A model generated the notes under the pieces. It worked only from the letters and a program-made list of their open reading frames with translations, was not told the origin of the DNA and did not search any database. 64,000 bases of DNA from Malaya genurostris (Eukaryota; Arthropoda; Insecta; Diptera; Culicidae): assembly GCF_030247185.1 (NCBI RefSeq), contig NC_080571.1:68486172-68550171 (forward strand), read 5' to 3'. The position numbers were made by a program, and so were the translations under genes. Within the stretch, counting starts at the first letter, position 1, and each line of letters begins with the position of its first letter. Positions 42,990 through 54,900 of this stretch are shown in pieces.

Positions 42990-43390
42990 AGATAACGCAG
43001 AAAGTTCTGGAACCAGAAATTGGACCCGGATGAAATTAAACAACAACCTATGAGACTATAGGAAATTTTATTTGAGCCTGTTTGTGGAAATTTCGTTTAG
43101 TAAGTAACTAAAAAAGCCTACAAATTGAATCAGTTTTGAGCCAAATTTAGCAGAATTTTGCCCTTTTTGCATCGTCGCTCTAAATGATGGTGTGAAATTC
43201 AATAGCAACCTGTGGGACTACGAGATTTTTTATTTTTTGAGTGACAATATTTGACACATACTCACACACATACATTGCTCAGCTCGATGAACTGTGTCGA
43301 ATGATATAGGACACTTAACCCTCTGGATCAATTTTCACTAGTCAATTTTTCAAGTGATTGCATAAACTTTTTATATGAGAAAGGTAATAA
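42990..43390 (+). repeat. Abundant repeat, right-hand part
   Basis: Matches the inverse of 31060-31420 and 30308-30400. It includes ATTGAATCAGTTTTGAGCCA, a short CACACATAC run and the edge ATATGAGAAAGGTAATAAG. Confidence 0.72.
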
Positions 43391-43629
43391 GAGTACTTTT
43401 GTAGAAAAGCATCGTTATCATGATCTTGTAATAACACTAACAAGTAGATACAAATCGAATAAAAGAATTAGAAATTGACATTTTTCTCCTGAAAAATATC
43501 AATTTTAATGTGGCAACCCTGCACGCTATACGAAATTGAACAAAGCACGCTGCGAACGGAGCAAAACCGGTGGTGTTTTCTTATTCTTTAGTACCAGCAC
43601 GTATCGACGTGTACCGGTTTTGCATCATC

Positions 43630-44278
43630 ATTTTGAACGTTTTGACACTCATCGCCTTATAATTTCGGAACCGGAGGTCGGATCTGGATTAAATTGCACC
43701 GAATACTTAGAGACAATGAGAGCTTTAATTAGAATCATGATTCGTGAATATCGGCTTAACCGTTGTTGAGAAATTGAAGTAACTTCCGTTTTTAGAGATT
43801 TTCTTGACTATTATCTGTGCTTTCGCAAACGGAAACCGGGGACTAGTAGTCCCAAAGTAGATTTATATATTCACTAGCTAACAAGATCTGCCAACAAGAT
43901 GAATTTAGCAATAAGTTTTATAAAACGGCGCACCTCGTTTCGCCATGTCTTGTGAAAAAAAATTATGAAATTAAAAATTTTCACTAATCGCACTGTAATA
44001 TCGGACCCGGAAGTCGGATCTGAATCAGCATTTAGGGACTTTTTAGAAATTTGAGACCTTTTATTTGCTTTTTAGATTGTGCGAGACGGGTAAGAAATTT
44101 CCGAGTAAATAGAGTGTACATATTTTAATAAATTTGCACATATTTCATTGTAATTCTGGAACTGGAAGTGGGATCTAAATGAAATTCAAGAAAAATGTAT
44201 GAGGACATAAGATTTCTCATTAGAATGTAAGTTTGTGAAAAAGGTTCAGCCATCCCTGAGTGACATTATTAGTCACAA
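43630..44278 (+). repeat. Abundant repeat, tandem-block part
   Basis: Blocks with CGGAACCGGAGGTCGGATCT, GACCCGGAAGTCGGATCTGA and CTGGAACTGGAAGTGGGATC, then GTTCAGCCATCCCTGAG leading into the CA tract. Inverse of 29400-30060. Confidence 0.75.
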
Positions 44279-44829
<551 letters not shown>

Positions 44830-44899
44830 GAGAAAACAATCAACGTGGAAGCCGAAAGAAGGGAAAAAATTGTGCACAGTAATTTTGAAAATTCGGTTC

Positions 44900-45613
44900 T
44901 GCCAATAGTACCGTGAGGAGAACTCGATTCCGGAAAGAAATCAAGTCGAATCGAACTAACAAACAGCCAATTCGGACCATTAAACAGAATAGTGTGGTCA
45001 AAACTCGTGCTCGGAAACTATATGACCAGATGCTGACCAAGTTCGACGGGTGAAACGTATGTCAAGGCTAACTTCGGGCATATCCCTGGTCAATAATTTT
45101 ACTTGGCAACGGCTCGGGGGGATGTTCCAGCCAAATTTAAATTTGTTTTTGCCGACAAATTTGCAAGAAAAGTCATGATTTGGCAGGGCATTTGCAGCTG
45201 TGGCAAAAAAAACGAAAGTTTTCGTTACAAATAAGACAATGACATCGGAACTATACCAAAAAGAGTGTCTCCAAAAACGAATTTTGCCGTTCATTCGATC
45301 CCACGACCATCCCGTAATGTTTTGGCCAGATTTGGCAAGCTGTCATTACAGCAAAGTCGTTCAAGAATGGTATGCAGAGAAAGAGGTCCAGTTTGTTCCG
45401 AAAAACCTTGACCCACCCAACTGCCCCCAGTTCCGCCCTATTGAGAAATACAGGGCAATCATGAAGAGGAGACTCAAGGCAAAGGAAAAGGTTGTCAAAG
45501 ACATCAATCAGATGACGACCTGGTGGAATAAGATAGCTAAAACGATGGACGAAGAAGGTGTGAGCCGTGTTACAGGAAAAATTCGAGAATTCCTTCGAAA
45601 CCGTGACGAATAA
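44900..45613 (+). pseudogene. DD37E transposase (type 2), C-terminal catalytic part nearly intact
   Basis: N-terminal traces (NSVVKTRARKLYDQMLTKFD) join by a small deletion to ETYVKANF, losing the first catalytic Asp. Another frame continues NFTWQ..RGDVPAKFKFVF. From 45200 the frame is clean: MTSELYQKECLQKRILPFI, the second Asp in FWPDLASCHYS and the Glu in FRPIEKY with 37 residues between, ending EFLRNRDE. It is a different subfamily from the 11320/58656 type. Only the last two catalytic acids remain. TIRs were not identified. Confidence 0.9.
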
Positions 45614-48555
45614 TTTTATCCGTATTTTTTCTTCAAAGTATGAAGAATACGCTACATTTGTTTGAAAAATATCTTGAATTAAATAATAAATAACTGAAAT
45701 ACAGGCAATTGTCTTTGTTCCGATTCTATCTGAAGCAAGCTTTACTACAACTCCCCCTCGATAATACCTCTTAACATTTCTCAATATTTTTCCACAAGGT
45801 AGTCATCTAGGACCACTGATAATTTTGCTGAAACTTAACGATTTGAATTTCGTCCTGAAAACGTCACAGTTTTCCTTAGCTTCGATCAAAACATTCACAC
45901 GAACAAAAAATCCAGTTCGGTTTGACTACTGCATTCGAGGGGAAAGGACGATATGTGTACTAGGCCGTGGCGTTTTCTTCGATGAAGAACGTGTTAGCTA
46001 AATAGTTGCGATTCTTGTACTTTGTAATAAGGATAACCAAAAATTTTAAAGACATTTACTACCTGAAAACTGTGTTCTGTTCGCTGGAAAGCACCGCACT
46101 TCTCCGCGAAATAAACATAAACGTTTGTTCCTTCGCTTGCCATTTAGTCGTACTAATTATGTAACTAACGGTGCTATTACAAACATTCAGCGGATCTTCA
46201 ATAGAGTTTCATAGAGATTCGGTTTCTACCTGTCACGCCGTGTCATTCAGTTTTTTAATGCTTCGAAATGATTATTAGGACTAAATTGTGAAATCACCTT
46301 TTGCAGTTCTTCGACCTGGAAATTTTGTTACTCTATTGTCACATCTTTTTCATTTGTTGTGTCACGAAGCAGTGAGAATATTTTTCGATATTGAAAAGTG
46401 TGAAGAAATTGTGTCAGTTTAATTCGTATTCACCTCACCCTGTTGTGTCTCTGACATTACCCACTCGCACTTTTTTTAGTAATGAGTTTCGCACGGCTTC
46501 CGGATGTGCTCAGTAGTAGAACACATGCATTCCGATTTTTATATGTTCTTTTTTTTCTCACCGGAACAAATTCTACATAATGTAAACAGCTCTTCCCGAA
46601 ACCCTACTCACACGATGACGATGTCATACCTTTCCGATTGTCGGTTCTGGAAGTGCGCATTTCTTGCTTACATCGAAAGAAGCGGTCACTAAACGGCACT
46701 AAAAACTCCTTCGGTGTCCTTTGTCAATTCACCGGTGCGGGTGGGTCTTCCAAGTTGGTTCCTCCAGGGCCCGTCACCAAACGCTCGGATGAGAAATTAT
46801 TTCTTCGGATGGAATGTGAACTTGCATATATTGCTGCATATATATCTGTAGGTATTTATTTTTTCACCAAGAAACCTTTTCACGGCAACTTTCCAGGCCC
46901 GGTTCTTTTTTTTATATTCTGTATGCCGAGAGTGGAGCAGCTGGCCTCGGAAACTCGGTATGTGAGTAGATGTTCCGAGCCGCATGTGTGAGCGTATGTG
47001 TGTGTGGAAATGTATGCAGTCGCGTTGGCCTGGACCGGAGCAGCTCCTTTATGGCGAAAAAAAGAAATGCTATGCGGATGGAAATATCTACATACATCTT
47101 GCCCCCTTTTATGAACCTTACAATTCAATTATGTGACACCCTTCCGGTTTTTCCATCGTCAGATTCGTCAGAAATTCCGTGCCCAGAAAAAGAAAGCAAC
47201 GATTCGTTGTAAGATATGAGCAAAAAGGTGAATAAGAAATCGGTTGAATAGGATTCCTCGGGAGCAGACTTTTTCCATTCGTTCGTTCGTTCGTTCGAAC
47301 ATATAATTTCAGAACACATAAAACTTGCAACTTTATTGAATAGAAGCAAAATTGAAATTGAAATTTATTAGTTTATTTAAAAAGTTGACATAGTTTATCA
47401 CTCACCCTTGGCTGATCCGGATTTATCAGCACAGTCGGAACGGAGAACCCCGCCCGTCGGAATAGTCGCCGAATGACGAGCAGCAGGAATCTGGTGTCAA
47501 GCTGATCCGTACGGAGTGAAATGCAAAGAAAACCGAAACTCTTTTCCGCCATGTACCATGATTGCCTTCCATCAGCTCACGAGGGCTTTGCATGTCGATT
47601 ACCCTCCCTAAATGGCTGTATTTTTCCCAAACCGAAACCGGGAACGAAAACCATCCCATTGATTGAGCCAGTCTGACGTAGGAAAAATCTTCTGCTTCGG
47701 CTTTGCTGGTTGGAACTTTATCGTGTGCAAAAGAACTGATTCGAGGGAAAAAAATCGGAAACCGAATGTTGACTTTTGAAATGAGGCCGTCGTGGGAATA
47801 AAATCAGTGGGCGATCGGCTAGCAGTCATCAATAAAGCAAACATAGACCCTGTTAGGGGGTTTTTGGAAGGACAGAGCTTATTTTTTTTCGGGAGAGGAA
47901 TATTTTTTGCTGTGTGTTGCAGATTTCTGGTCTTTAATTTTGATACAATTAAGTTGAAATAAAAATAAGTTGAAAAGAAGAAGGGAGTTTCCGTGCGCCC
48001 GATAAAATTTCACATAGAATATTATACCAAAGTCTTTCGTTGTCACAATTACATTGACACATCGGCTTCCTGATAGAAAAAAACAACGATTTTCCTTGCA
48101 GAGCAATGCAATCGTTCCAACGGTGTTGCAACATTTTTACGCCAGTTTTATACTCAGGGCTCAGCGAAGCAAAACTACTTCAAGATTAAGAACAGAAAAT
48201 AGTTGCTGGGGGCGTAATCTGGCGAATTTGGTGGGTGTGGTGACAATTCGAATTTCAATTCAAGGAATTTAGCGATACGTAACGATAAGTTGTTTTTGAT
48301 CTGCTGTGAGAAACCGTGGTACTCATTTCGTGAACAAAATTTTTCATTCCTTCCATCCTCTCAAGTAAATTTGGGGGTACCTCAAGGCATCTCGGACCTT
48401 TTTTATTCTTAATCTATTTGAATGATTTAAACATTTTGTTTTAATGTCTAAAATTATCCTCCACTGATGATTTTAAATTGGTCCATCTTATTAAATAACT
48501 CTTAGATACCAGATTCCTGCGAAATCAGTTGGATACCTTTCCGATTGATGTGACC
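45614..48555. other. Low-repeat stretch without supported genes
   Basis: Contains the inverted TIR-family end at 46420-46478 (CTGACATTACCCACTCG) and a (TTCG)4 run at 47282-47297. Open frames under 120 codons on both strands have no domain or splice context that I can defend. Confidence 0.45.
46420..46478 (-). repeat. End fragment of the 10240-11099 TIR element
   Basis: GTGTCAGTTTAATTCGTATT and TGTGTCTCTGACATTACCCA is the inverse of the left end at 10240-10296. Confidence 0.65.
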
Positions 48556-48561
48556 TCAATA

Positions 48562-48740
48562 AAGACTGTCCCAGAAAGTATGGACGCACTTTGATTTTGC
48601 TGTTAATAATAGTTAAAAGTTAATAGACTACAACAACAGAATATTATTCTCAACATTTGCTACTTAACCATTGTAGACTAGCTGGCGCACCTTCATGCGA
48701 ACGTTCCTCATTAAATTCCGTGCAGACTTCTTGGCGACAA
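48562..48740 (-). mobile_element. DD37E type-1 transposon, 3'-terminal fragment
   Basis: TIR AAGACTGTCCCAGAAAGTAT preceded by TA (48560-48561), then the 3' part of the element as in 11320-11535. It breaks off in TTCTTGGCGACAA (48728-48740), where RTE copy B begins. The missing head of such an element, with the same breakpoint, lies at 58656-59596. Confidence 0.88.
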
Positions 48741-49245
48741 TGGTTGGTAAACGACTGGACAATGCGTAATTCATGCCCCAGTGTTGCTCTTAGCCTCTTG
48801 TCCAGTAACTCCTATCCCTACCTCCCCGCGGTGTCGGCTGGGGTACGAGCAACCATAGGAAAGATCGGGTAACCAACCCCGGTGGTACCTTGGTCGTATG
48901 CTGACAGGGAAGGGGGTCCTCCTTAGAGGATGTCGGAGCGTCTGTACTCCATGTTAGGAGCGGCTTCAAACAGCGTCTGTTCTGGTATCCAGCGGCTGAG
49001 TATGAAATACTGCATCCCGTCCAGCTAAATCCAAGGTGGCAACCCCACCAACGGGATCGTCCTAGTGCTAGTTGGGACGTTAAACAGAGCTAGCACGATG
49101 ATCCTCCGGCGAGACAGGGGGTTGGTGTAGGCCTAATAAGCCGCCCGTAAAACACCTATTACGAATGATACAGGAGAGATTACGACCCGGAACAATCGGC
49201 ATAGACCCACGTGACGAAATAAGGACTACGATTGGAAACTTGGAA

Positions 49246-49960
49246 CATGGAACTGCAAGTCGCTAGGTTTCGCAGGCTGCAACAGGATAATATACTACGA
49301 ACTAAATCCTCGCAGCTTCGACATCGTAGCGCTGCAGGAGCTTTGTTGGATGAGACAGAAGGTGTGGAAAAGCGGACATCGAGCGGCTACCTTCTACCAA
49401 AGCTGTGGCACAACGAACGAGCTGGGAACTGGCTTTATAGTGCTGGGCAAGATGCGTCAGCGAGTGATTGGGTGGCAGCCGATCAACGCTAGGATGTGTA
49501 AGTTGAGAATTAAAGGCCGTTTTTGCAATTACAGCATCATCAACGTGCACTGCCCACATGAAGGGAGACCCGATGACGAGAAAGAAGCGTTCTACGTGCA
49601 GCTGGAACAAGTCTATGACGGCTGCCCACGCAGAGACGTAAAAATTGTCATCGGTGACATGAATACCCAGGTAGGAAGGGAGGCAATGTACCGACCGGTA
49701 ATCGAACCGAACAGCCTGCATGCCGCATCGAATAACAACGGCCAACTATGTGTCAACTTTGCGGCCTCCCGAGGAATGGTAGTCAGAAGCACCTTCTTTC
49801 CCCGCAAGGATATCCACAAAGCTACCTGAAGATCACCTGACCAACAGACCGAAAACCAAATCGACCACGTTTTGATCGACGGAAAATTTTTCTCGGACAT
49901 CAACAATGTTCGCACCTACCGCAGTGCGAATATAGATTCGGACCACTACTTGGTTGCTGT
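49246..49960 (+). pseudogene. RTE copy B endonuclease
   Basis: The frame reads TWNCKSLGF, FDIVALQELCW (catalytic Glu), INVHCPHEG, VIGDMNTQVGREAMYR (GDMN), then TGA at 49827-49829 where copy A has Trp. It continues in the same frame with ENQIDHVLIDG and NIDSDHYLV (SDH). Thus a single TGG-to-TGA change breaks an otherwise complete APE-type domain. Confidence 0.9.
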
Positions 49961-52064
49961 ATGCATGCACTCAAAACTTTCGTCGAAACCGAACGTCGCA
50001 GTTTAACATCGCGCGGCTCCCGAGATGCTGGAGTAGCCCAAGATTACGCGCAGCACTTTGCAGTGGCACTACCAACGGAAGAGCAACTTGGTGCAGCTAC
50101 TCTTGAAGATGGCTGGAGGGACATCCGTTCTGCCATAGCACTGCATCAGCAACGCTAGGCACGGCGGCACCGAACGTAAGGAACGACTGGTTCGACGACG
50201 AATGTGAACAGTTAGTGGCCGAGAAGAATGCAGCTTGGGCGAGCAAGCTGCAACACCGGACGAGAGCAAACGAGGAGAGACTAAACTCGGTATCCCGTAG
50301 AAAAAAACGCCAACAGGAAGACCGAGATCGCGAAGCGATGGAACAGCTGTTCCGTGCTAATGACACAAGGAAGTTCTACGAGAACGTGAACCGTTCGCTC
50401 AGAGGCCATGTGCCACAGGTCGATATGTGTAAGGACACCAACGGGGTTCTTCTCACGAACGACTGTGAGGTGATCGAGAGGTGGCGGCAGTATTTCGACG
50501 ACCACCTCAATGGCGATATGGTGGAATACGAAAGTGGCTGCGTGGTAACGAACTTGGGAACGCATGCGGAGGACGATAGACTGCCGGTTCCAGACCTCCA
50601 AGAAGTGGAGGAGGTGGTACACCGGTTGAAAAATAATAAGGCCGCTGGCGTTGACCAACTACCAAGCAAGCTACTAAAACACGGTGGTAATGCACTAGTG
50701 AAAGCACTGCACTGGGTCGTTACCAAGATCTGGGAGGACAAGATTTTAACGGAGGAATGGATGGAAGGAATCGTGTGTCCCATCTACAAAAATGCCGATA
50801 AGCTGGATTGCTGCAATTACCGCGCGATAACTCTGCTCAACGCCGCCTACAAGGTACTCTCCCAAATCTTATGCCGTCGACTTTCACCGACTGCAAACGA
50901 ATTCGGAGGACAATATCAGGCAGGATTTATGGGCGAACGCGCTACCACGGACCAAGTGTTCGCCATCCGCCAGGTGTTGCAAAAGTGCCGCAAATACAAT
51001 GTGCCCACACATCACTTATTCATCGATTTCAAATCAGCCTACGACACAATCGATCGAGATCAGCTATGGAAAATCATGCACGACTACGGATTCCCGGACA
51101 AACTGATACGATTGGTCAAGGCTACGATGAATCGAGTGATGTGCGTTGTTCGAGTATCGGGGATAAACTCGAGTCCCTTCGAAACTCGCAGAGGGCTACG
51201 GCAAGGTGATGGCCTTTCTTGTCTGCTATTCAACATTGCTTTGGAGGGTGTGATAAGAAGAGCAAGGATAGACACGAGTGGCACGATTTTCAGAAAGTTC
51301 GTCGGGCTACTTAGTTTCGCTGATGATATTGATATTATAGCAGTTGCGAAGATGGAAGATACGTACATCGGACTTAAAGCTGAGGCCAAGCGGATCGGAC
51401 TAGACATCAATGTATCAAAGACAAAGTACATGAAAGGCAGAGGCTCCAGAGAAGATAACGTCAGCCACCCATTACGAGTTCTGATTGATGGTGATGAAAT
51501 CGAAATGGTCGACGAGTTCGTGTACTTGGGCTCACTGGTGACTGTCGATAATGACACCAGCAGAGAAATTCAGAGACGCATATTGTCGTACGTACGAAGT
51601 TATCTATCTACAAAACGCTGATTAGACCGGTTATCCGCTACGGGCACGACTCCTGGACAATGCTTGCGGAGGATCAACGCGCACTAGGTGTTTTTGAAAG
51701 GAAGGTGTTGCGAACCATCTTCGGCGGAGTGCGGATGGAAGACGGTACGCGGAGAGGGCGAATGAACCATGAACTGCACCAGTTGCTGGGAGGACCAACC
51801 CTCGTCCAAACGGCCAAGGTCGGGCGGTTACGGTGGGCCGGGCATGTTGTTAGAATGTCGGAGAACAACCCGGTTCAAACGATTCTCGATAATGATCCGA
51901 CCGGTATAAGAAGAAGAGGCGCGAAGCGGGCAAGATGGATCGATCAAATTGAGGACGACCTGCGGACCCTTCGCAGCTACCGAGGCTGGCGGCGAACAGC
52001 CATGAACCGAGTTGAATGGAGACGCCTCCTGTATACAGCAGAGACCCGCGTGGTCTACGACTGA
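49961..52064 (+). pseudogene. RTE copy B reverse transcriptase
   Basis: Linker pieces (GVAQDYAQHFAVALPTEEQL) are frameshifted around 49960-50215. From 50215 to 51621 the frame is clean: RANDTRKFYENVNRS, NNKAAGVDQLPSKLLKHGG, DCCNYRAITLLNAAYKVLSQ, LFIDFKSAYDTIDR, GLRQGDGLSCLLFN and FADDIDI. Relative to copy C a ~61-nt deletion near 51590 shifts the frame. The C-terminus continues at 51660 (MLAEDQRALGVFERKVLRTI) to VVYD stop. Confidence 0.93.
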
Positions 52065-52239
52065 AAGAGTAAGAGTAAGTATAAGGCGCAAAGACGACAT
52101 CTATTGTGATTTTTGTGGAGCATTAGGCCATCCATGTACCGACGTAATCGAATCCAGGCGGGTCGCGTGAAAAAAATGGTATATATGCTAAAATGTTCCA
52201 TTTGATAAAGCGTTTTACTCGCTATTATCGTGAGATGGG

Positions 52240-53765
52240 AAGCGTTACGTTAAGTTAGAGAAGCTAGAAGGCGTTGCATACGATAATTTTCATAAATTGA
52301 GGGTTATAAATCATGAGTTATTTTGTGGAAATTATGAATGTTATAAAGGTTAGATTCTTGCGGTAAACAAGTTACGATGCGTTACTTTTAAGGAAGTCAT
52401 AGTTGTAACGAAGTGTTCAATACGCCGCTATTTTGAGGTGTTACGAAGCGTAACTTTTTGTAAGTAGTAGGAATTACAAAACCTTACATGCGTTACTTTT
52501 TTGGAAGTTATGAGCGTTACTTTTTTGTAAGTTATAGACGACATGAAGCGTCACATTTTTGTTAGTTAAAAGCACTACGAAGCGTAACATGCGTTACTTT
52601 TTAGGAAGCAATAGGCGTTACGAAGCTTTACATAAGTCACTTTTCAGTAAGTTGTAGGCGTTACGAAGTGTTACTTTTTTGTGGTTCATAGGCGTTACGA
52701 AGAGTTAGTTTTTTGTGAGCTATAGGCGTTACGGAGCGTTGAGAAGTGTTACATTTTTGTAAGTTATAGACATTACGAAGCGTTACATGCGTTACATTTT
52801 TGTAAGTTATAGGTGCTACGAAGTGTTACTTGCGTTACTTTTTTGAGAGTGATGACGTTACGAAGCGTAACATGTGTTACTTTTTAGGAAGTTATATGCG
52901 TTACGGATCGTTACGAAGCGTTATTTTTTTCTGAGTTAGAGATGTTATAGGCGTTAGGAACCGTGCATTACTTTTTCGTGAATCATAGGCGTTACGAAAT
53001 GTTATATACGTTACTTTTGTGTGTGTCATATGCGTTGCAAAGCATGCATTACTTTTTAATTAGTTATAGGTGTTACAAAGCATTACTTTTTTGTGAGTAA
53101 TAGGCGTTACGAAGTGTTACATGCGTTACTTTTTTGTGAGTCATAAGCGTTACAAAGCGTGACATGCGTTACTTTTTAGTATATTATATGTGTTACGAAG
53201 CGATACATTTTTGCAAGTTATAGACGATACGAAGTGTTACATTTTTGAATGTTATAGTTGTTACAAAGCGTTACTTGCGTTATTTTTTCGAGAGTTATGA
53301 TGTTACGAACCGTAACATCCGTTACTCTTTATTAGGAAAATACGAAGTTAAATGCCTTACGGAGCGTCACGAAGCATTACGAACCGTTATATTTTTTCAA
53401 GTAAAAGACGTTACGAAGCGTTACATGCGTTACATTTTTGTGAGTTATAGGTGTTATGAGGGCGTTACTTTTTTGAGAATGATAGGCGTTACGAAGCGTA
53501 TCTTTTCTGTAAATCATAGGTGTTATGAAGCGTTACATGAGTTACTTTATTGTGAGCTATACACGTTAAGAAGCCTAACATTCGTTACTGTTTTTGTGAT
53601 TTATAGTCGTTACAAAGTGTAACACGAATTATATTTTCGTAAATTATAGACGTTACGAAGCGGTACTTGTGTACCTTTTTGTGAGTCATGACATTAAAAA
53701 CCGTTTTGTGTGTTAAGAAGTGTTATATGCGTTACTTTTTGTAAGTTATATGAGTTGAAAAGCAT
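52240..53765. repeat. GCGTTAC minisatellite, ~1.5 kb
   Basis: Dozens of imperfect iterations of a 34-46 bp unit of the form TATAGGCGTTACGAAGCG, TTACATGCGTTACTTTTT, GTGAGTTA. GTTACGAAGCG and GCGTTACTTTTT are the best conserved parts. It begins about 160 bp after the RTE 3' end. No protein. Confidence 0.92.
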
Positions 53766-54179
53766 TACAAATGTTTTGGCATTCCAATTTTAACTGATTG
53801 AAGTCACTTATTTGCAAAATCCACTGGAAATGTTCAAATTATGAAATGATATGAAACGATTCTACATCGACACGGAATACATCGTTCAAAATTAGCACAA
53901 TGACATGTTATATCGAAACGAAAACTTTTATCTAATTTTGAAGGAAAATGAGTATAAAAATAATTCAAATGAAATAATTGTTCTATTCTATCCATGAAGG
54001 AATTAGTTAGTTCTTTTCTTAATATAAAAGTATTCAATCAAGTAGAATATTATTTCACATGATTAAACGGTTTCAGTATTTTAAATGTTTCCGACAGGCA
54101 CGTACCCAGAGGAGGGGCCAAAGGGGCACTGTCCCCTCCCGAAATCAGAAAATTTAAACGAAACGAAAAATAGTTAGAG
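53766..54179. other. AT-rich spacer, nothing recognised
   Basis: No ORF or repeat seen. Confidence 0.45.
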
Positions 54180-54900
54180 AAATTGATTGGAGCTGTTGAT
54201 TCTGTAGATTACACCGTGAGATAAAGGTTTCGAGAGTTACGTGATGGTCGAAGCTCCACTGCCGATGAAACACGCAGTGGCAGGTCCTACAAGTCAAAAC
54301 CACATAAAATGGATGTTGAACCGGAGCAAAATAAATGACAATAATAATAATACATAAAATTGTACTGGACGATCGGAAAGAGAAAATGCGCGAGCATGGC
54401 TTAGTTAAGGAAGATTCTGCAGATGAGAAAGATATCCTGCCACCGGATCCTGTACATACTTATTTAGGACTAGAAAAACGAGCGCAAGCGCACTTCGAGT
54501 ACATATTTGGCTGAATCCATTATTATACGCCAGAGAACAGAATAATTACCCGACAATAGACTAAAGTCAACATAAGTGCTTCGAAGCGGCACAGGTGCCT
54601 CGAAGGGCGTCTCAATGGGATGGAAAGATCACAATGTCGTTTTTTTGGTATGGACATTTGGAGGACTACCACAAAGAAAGATAAAAGCCAGTATTAGCGT
54701 GCATTAATGAAGCGATTGGAGACCGAAATCGCCGTAAAATGACTTTACATGAAGCACATGAGCTTCGCTACCATGGCTAAAATCATGGCGATTTAGGTTT
54801 CAATTACTTGGGTATCATCCTTGTTCACCTGATTTGGATTCCTCCGTAATCCTTCTTTAGTTTAAATACCCATCGTTTCGACGATGTTGGTTTGCGTCTT
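54180..54900 (+). pseudogene. Heavily decayed mariner transposase
   Basis: Recognisable islands in order: DGRSSTADETRSGR (linker of the N-terminal domain), KIVLDDRKEKMRE, IHYYTPEN (just after the first catalytic Asp, DETWIHYYTPE in active relatives), and in shifted frames ATMAKIM, FQLLGYHPCSPDLDS. The last corresponds to the LLxHPPYSPDLAPSD block holding the third Asp. Stops and frameshifts throughout. A different mariner from that at 33239. Confidence 0.75.

Larger units (their letters stand above)
48741..52080 (+). mobile_element. RTE-clade LINE (JAM1-like), copy B, near full length
   Basis: 5' UTR from TGGTTGGTAAACGACTGG, endonuclease from about 49246, RT to 52064, 3' end CTGAAAGAGTAAGAGTAAGT. 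The 3' tail is a short TAAGAG repeat rather than poly(A), as in RTE elements. Its 5' end abuts TTCTTGGCGACAA of a DD37E element. Inactivated by a nonsense codon, frameshifts and a ~61-nt deletion. Confidence 0.92.

Noticed and set aside
52240..53765. CRISPR-like array
   Set aside because: Units are variable in length and have no unique spacers of constant size; eukaryotic context; it is a minisatellite.
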